A stretch of 17,588 bases of DNA, from contig JBGVOE010000082.1 of assembly GCA_045126355.1 (NCBI GenBank), positions 1-17,588 of the forward strand, in the 5' to 3' direction. Shown here in pieces: positions 15,476 through 17,588 of this stretch. The stretch comes from CAZSIA01 sp045126355. Lineage in GTDB: Bacteria; Bacillota_I; Bacilli_A; Acholeplasmatales; Anaeroplasmataceae. The notes below the pieces were generated by a model. The model saw only the letters and a program-made list of their open reading frames with translations, ran no database searches and was not told the origin of the DNA. Numbering within the stretch: position 1 is the first letter of the stretch; each line of letters begins with the position of its first letter. Both the position numbers and the translations under genes were made by a program.

Positions 15476-16660
15476 GATTTCTTTAATGATATTTACAACA
15501 ATTTCCATTTCTTCTAAACAAGCAAATTCATATGGTCCATGACAGTTATATCCACCAGTACCTAGGTTAGGAGTATTAAGTCCCATTAATGTTAATTTAG
15601 CACCATCAGTTCCACCTCTAATAGGAGAAGTTATAGTATTAATTCCTAATCTTTCCATAGCTTTTGTAGCTGCAATAACACTTCTTGGATCTTTTTTAAT
15701 ATATTCTGCCATATTTTTATAACTATCTTTTATTTGTAATTCGACAGTATTTGCACCATATTTTTGATTTAATTTTTCTGCAATATTAATGAAGTCTTGT
15801 TTTTGTTTTTCTAGTTTTGCTAAATCATGATTTCTTAGAATATAATCCATTGTAGCAGTTGTTACACAACCACTCATTTCACATAAATGATTAAATCCTT
15901 CATATCCTTCTGTATACATTGGTTTTGCAAATTCATCTAACATCATTTCAAATTCACAAGCAATACTAACTGCATTAATCATTTGTCCTTTTGCGCTTCC
16001 TGGATGTATATCTAATCCATTTACCTTAACAATAGCGCTAGCGGCATTAAAGTTTTCATAATTAATTTCATTATATGCTCCACCATCAATTGTATAAGCA
16101 TAGTCAGCACCAAATTCATTAACATTAAATGAATCAATTCCGCCACCGATTTCTTCATCAGGTGTAAATGCTACTTTAATAGTTTTATGTGGGATATCGT
16201 TTTTAACAAAATATTCTAACATTTCCATAATAATAGCAACACCTGCCTTATCGTCAGCTCCTAAGACAGTAGTACCATCGGTAGTAATTAAAGTTTTTCC
16301 AATTAAATCATTCATAAATGGAAACTGTGAAGGTGATAGTTTAATATTGTTTTTAAGTTCGATTGTAGACCCATCATAATTATATACTACATTTGGATTT
16401 ACATTTGTCCCACTAAAACCAGGAATTGTATCTAAGTGAGCAATAAATCCTACTACCTCATTTGACTCACAATTTGAAGGAAGTGTAGCTGTAAGGATAC
16501 AATGTTCGCTTAATTTAATATCTATTAATCCTAATTCTTGTAATTCCTTTTCTAATAGGCGAGCTAAATCAAATTGTTTTAAAGTTGAAGGAGTAGTAGT
16601 TTGATCTTCACTACTCATAGTATCTATTTTTACATAATTAATAAATCTTTCTAATAACAT
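15464..16660 (-). CDS. pepT: Peptidase T (tripeptide aminopeptidase, M20 family)
   Basis: A 398-residue cytoplasmic zinc aminopeptidase that releases the N-terminal residue of tripeptides; the length is close to the usual 405-410. All expected site residues are present: His75 and Asp77 in AHLDT, the bridging Asp137 in LGADDKAG, Glu169 (base) and Glu170 (ligand) in PDEEIGGG, Asp192 in TIDGG, and His374 in GGYNCHGPYEF. The specificity-linked segments HPGSAKGQMINA and SPIRGGTDGAKL are also present. It stands alone on the minus strand. The SD is GAGG, and a TATAAT -10 lies upstream (16691-16686) with no good -35. It is a housekeeping gene for peptide use. Confidence 0.95.
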   Translation of the reverse strand: MLLERFINYVKIDTMSSEDQTTTPSTLKQFDLARLLEKELQELGLIDIKLSEHCILTATLPSNCESNEVVGFIAHLDTIPGFSGTNVNPNVVYNYDGSTIELKNNIKLSPSQFPFMNDLIGKTLITTDGTTVLGADDKAGVAIIMEMLEYFVKNDIPHKTIKVAFTPDEEIGGGIDSFNVNEFGADYAYTIDGGAYNEINYENFNAASAIVKVNGLDIHPGSAKGQMINAVSIACEFEMMLDEFAKPMYTEGYEGFNHLCEMSGCVTTATMDYILRNHDLAKLEKQKQDFINIAEKLNQKYGANTVELQIKDSYKNMAEYIKKDPRSVIAATKAMERLGINTITSPIRGGTDGAKLTLMGLNTPNLGTGGYNCHGPYEFACLEEMEIVVNIIKEIAKK

Positions 16661-16685
16661 AAGTAAAACCTCATTTCTTTTTTAT

Positions 16686-16691
16686 ATTATA
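16686..16691 (-). promoter_or_regulatory. -10 box of pepT
   Basis: Perfect TATAAT on the minus strand about 26 nt before the coding start. No convincing -35 is seen at 16-18 bp. Confidence 0.5.
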
Positions 16692-16740
16692 CAATTATTT
16701 TACCATTTGAACATTAAATTATCTTGTTTTTTTACGTCTT

Positions 16741-16788
16741 ACGAAATTGTATATTTCATATTTTTTCGTTATATAACTTTGTTATATA
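16741..16788. repeat. AT-rich inverted repeats, possible left end of the IS605-type element
   Basis: ACGAAA (16741-16746) and TTTCGT (16764-16769) are inverted copies, followed by a perfect hairpin TATATAAC/GTTATATA (16770-16777/16781-16788) with a TTT loop. IS200/IS605 elements carry a subterminal hairpin near each end that TnpA recognises in single-stranded form. I infer that the element may begin near here, but the exact boundary cannot be fixed from one copy. Confidence 0.35.
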
Positions 16789-16801
16789 TTGTCAAAAATA
16801 A

Positions 16802-16830
16802 TTGCTTTATATAATATAAACTGGTATAAT
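16802..16830 (+). promoter_or_regulatory. Strong extended -10 promoter upstream of the tnpB leader
   Basis: TTGCTT (16802-16807), a 17-bp spacer, and TGGTATAAT (16822-16830), giving an extended -10 with perfect TATAAT. Transcription should start near 16837, exactly where the structured RNA begins. Confidence 0.8.
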
Positions 16831-16836
16831 AAAGAT

Positions 16837-17010
16837 GCCTACTAGTAGAGGATATTTGGGTGAACTATCACATCTGGATATTGGTAGTACAAATTTAATA
16901 GGCTACCCCAAGTGGCTGTTGGGATGTTATTCGTGATATGTGTTCGAGCGTTGCTGATTAGAGTTCTATAGAACTATTTTTAGCGCCTTACATATCACGT
17001 TTTTTATTTT
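16837..17010 (+). ncRNA. Structured leader RNA ending in a terminator, upstream of tnpB
   Basis: About 165 nt with local GC richer than its surroundings. Pairings seen: GCCTA/TAGGC (16837-16841/16899-16903) enclosing ACTATC/GGTAGT (16864-16869/16883-16888), then CCCAA/TTGGG (16907-16911/16919-16923), then a long hairpin CGTGATATGT/ACATATCACG (16932-16941/16990-16999). Inside it are GCTGA/TTAGC and AGTTC-TATA-GAACT. Six T follow, so the last hairpin is an intrinsic terminator, placed about 10 bp before the tnpB SD. The segment GTGATA of the terminator could pair instead with an upstream TATCAC (16866-16871). It may be an attenuator, a riboswitch-like leader or a separate small RNA. It lacks the signatures of T-box, SAM, purine, cobalamin, c-di-GMP and group I intron RNAs that I know. 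RNAs near IS605 orfB genes have been described, but I cannot match this one. Confidence 0.65.
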
Positions 17011-17033
17011 CTGCTTAAAGGAGGTGAGAGAAA

Positions 17034-17588
17034 GTGAAAGAATTTAGAACTATGAAGTATCATTTTAAAGCGAGTATCGAGGAGAGGAAATTACTTAAAT
17101 TTTTATGTAGAATTAGTAAAAATGTTTATAATTGTGCATTATACGAATTAAGAAGACAGTATTTTAAGGATAAAGCTATATGTTCTTATTTTGAATTAAA
17201 TAAACTAATATCAGTTAATTCAAATTATCATATTTTAAATACATATCAATCTATTTGTACTATAAGAGTGGCTCATTCAGCTATGGAAAAATATGTAAGA
17301 TATCATAATAGTGATGGTACGTTAAATGAATTAGGATATAAATTCAGTAATGAAAATGATTGTGCTTCTTTTCCTAGATATAAAAAGAAAAAAGGATTAA
17401 TGCCACTTATAACTGATCAAATAAGACCGATTTATAAAGATGGAAAAAAATGTATTAAATTACCTTTGTCTAATTTAACTAGAACAAGTAAAGTATTTAA
17501 CCAAATATTTGAAGACGAATTAATAGATACATTCGTTAAGGAATCAGAATTAAAGGAATCATTTAATATATTCTTTAAAATACCAAAA
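17034..17588 (+). CDS. TnpB (IS605 OrfB-type RNA-guided nuclease), N-terminal part, cut by window edge
   Basis: The first 185 codons of an open frame that runs off the right edge. The start VKEFRTMKYHFKAS, then NVYNCALYELRRQYF and YQSICTIRVAHSAMEKYV, matches the N-terminal region of IS605-family OrfB/TnpB proteins; FPRYKKKKG fits the conserved segment near the end of that region. The catalytic RuvC-like and zinc-ribbon parts would lie outside. TnpB is a small RNA-guided DNA endonuclease related to Cas12, guided by an RNA made from the 3' end of its own element. GTG 17034 is the start, with a very strong SD AAAGGAGGTGA (17017-17027). No tnpA precedes it, so this may be an IS1341-like element relying on TnpA elsewhere. 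Whether it is intact cannot be told here. Confidence 0.8.
   Translation, partial: MKEFRTMKYHFKASIEERKLLKFLCRISKNVYNCALYELRRQYFKDKAICSYFELNKLISVNSNYHILNTYQSICTIRVAHSAMEKYVRYHNSDGTLNELGYKFSNENDCASFPRYKKKKGLMPLITDQIRPIYKDGKKCIKLPLSNLTRTSKVFNQIFEDELIDTFVKESELKESFNIFFKIPK

Noticed and set aside
16837..17010. Group I intron/IStron 5' part in front of tnpB
   Set aside because: Only about 165 nt, with none of the conserved P, Q, R, S core segments, and it ends in an intrinsic terminator.

Overview
The window is about 17.6 kb of very AT-rich DNA with strong Shine-Dalgarno (SD) sites, canonical TTGACA/TATAAT promoters and many short intrinsic terminators. TGA is used as a stop (for example at 10708) and TGG codes tryptophan, so the code is the standard bacterial one and not the mycoplasma code. 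This suggests a low-GC Bacillota, possibly a gut lineage near Erysipelotrichales or other mollicute relatives; the placement is inferred from composition and gene families only.

Layout. (1) Bases 1-138 carry a run of GC-rich hairpins unlike their surroundings, best read as the right end and guide-RNA scaffold (omega RNA/reRNA) of an IS605-type tnpB element lying mostly left of the window. (2) 368-2517 is a two-gene unit: a small LytTR DNA-binding regulator and a two-pass membrane protein with a large external part. A 12-bp direct repeat with 21-bp period lies upstream, as expected for a LytTR site. (3) 2708-5449 holds an SGNH/GDSL hydrolase, a uridine-kinase-like P-loop protein with an unassigned N-terminal domain, and a NUDIX hydrolase. 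(4) 5618-10708 is a complete BMP-type nucleoside ABC importer: lipoprotein, double ATPase and two permeases. A terminator after the lipoprotein gene probably sets the lipoprotein in excess. (5) 10944-12896 is a ZIP metal transporter and an MFS permease, downstream of a promoter whose -10 box is covered by a perfect 20-bp palindrome. (6) 12943-14133 (-) is a CofE-like gamma-glutamyl ligase homologue; divergent from it is an unrecognised 7-TM protein followed by a small acidic protein. (7) 15464-16660 (-) is peptidase T. (8) From about 16741 to the right edge there is a second IS605-type element. It has an AT-rich hairpin, a strong extended -10 promoter, a structured RNA of about 165 nt ending in a terminator, and then the start of tnpB, cut by the window edge.

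Most of the window is ordinary housekeeping and transport. The parts most worth following are the structured leader in front of tnpB, which can form mutually exclusive pairings like an attenuator or riboswitch platform; the orphan RNA scaffold at the left edge; and the LytTR/membrane-protein pair with its phased repeat.
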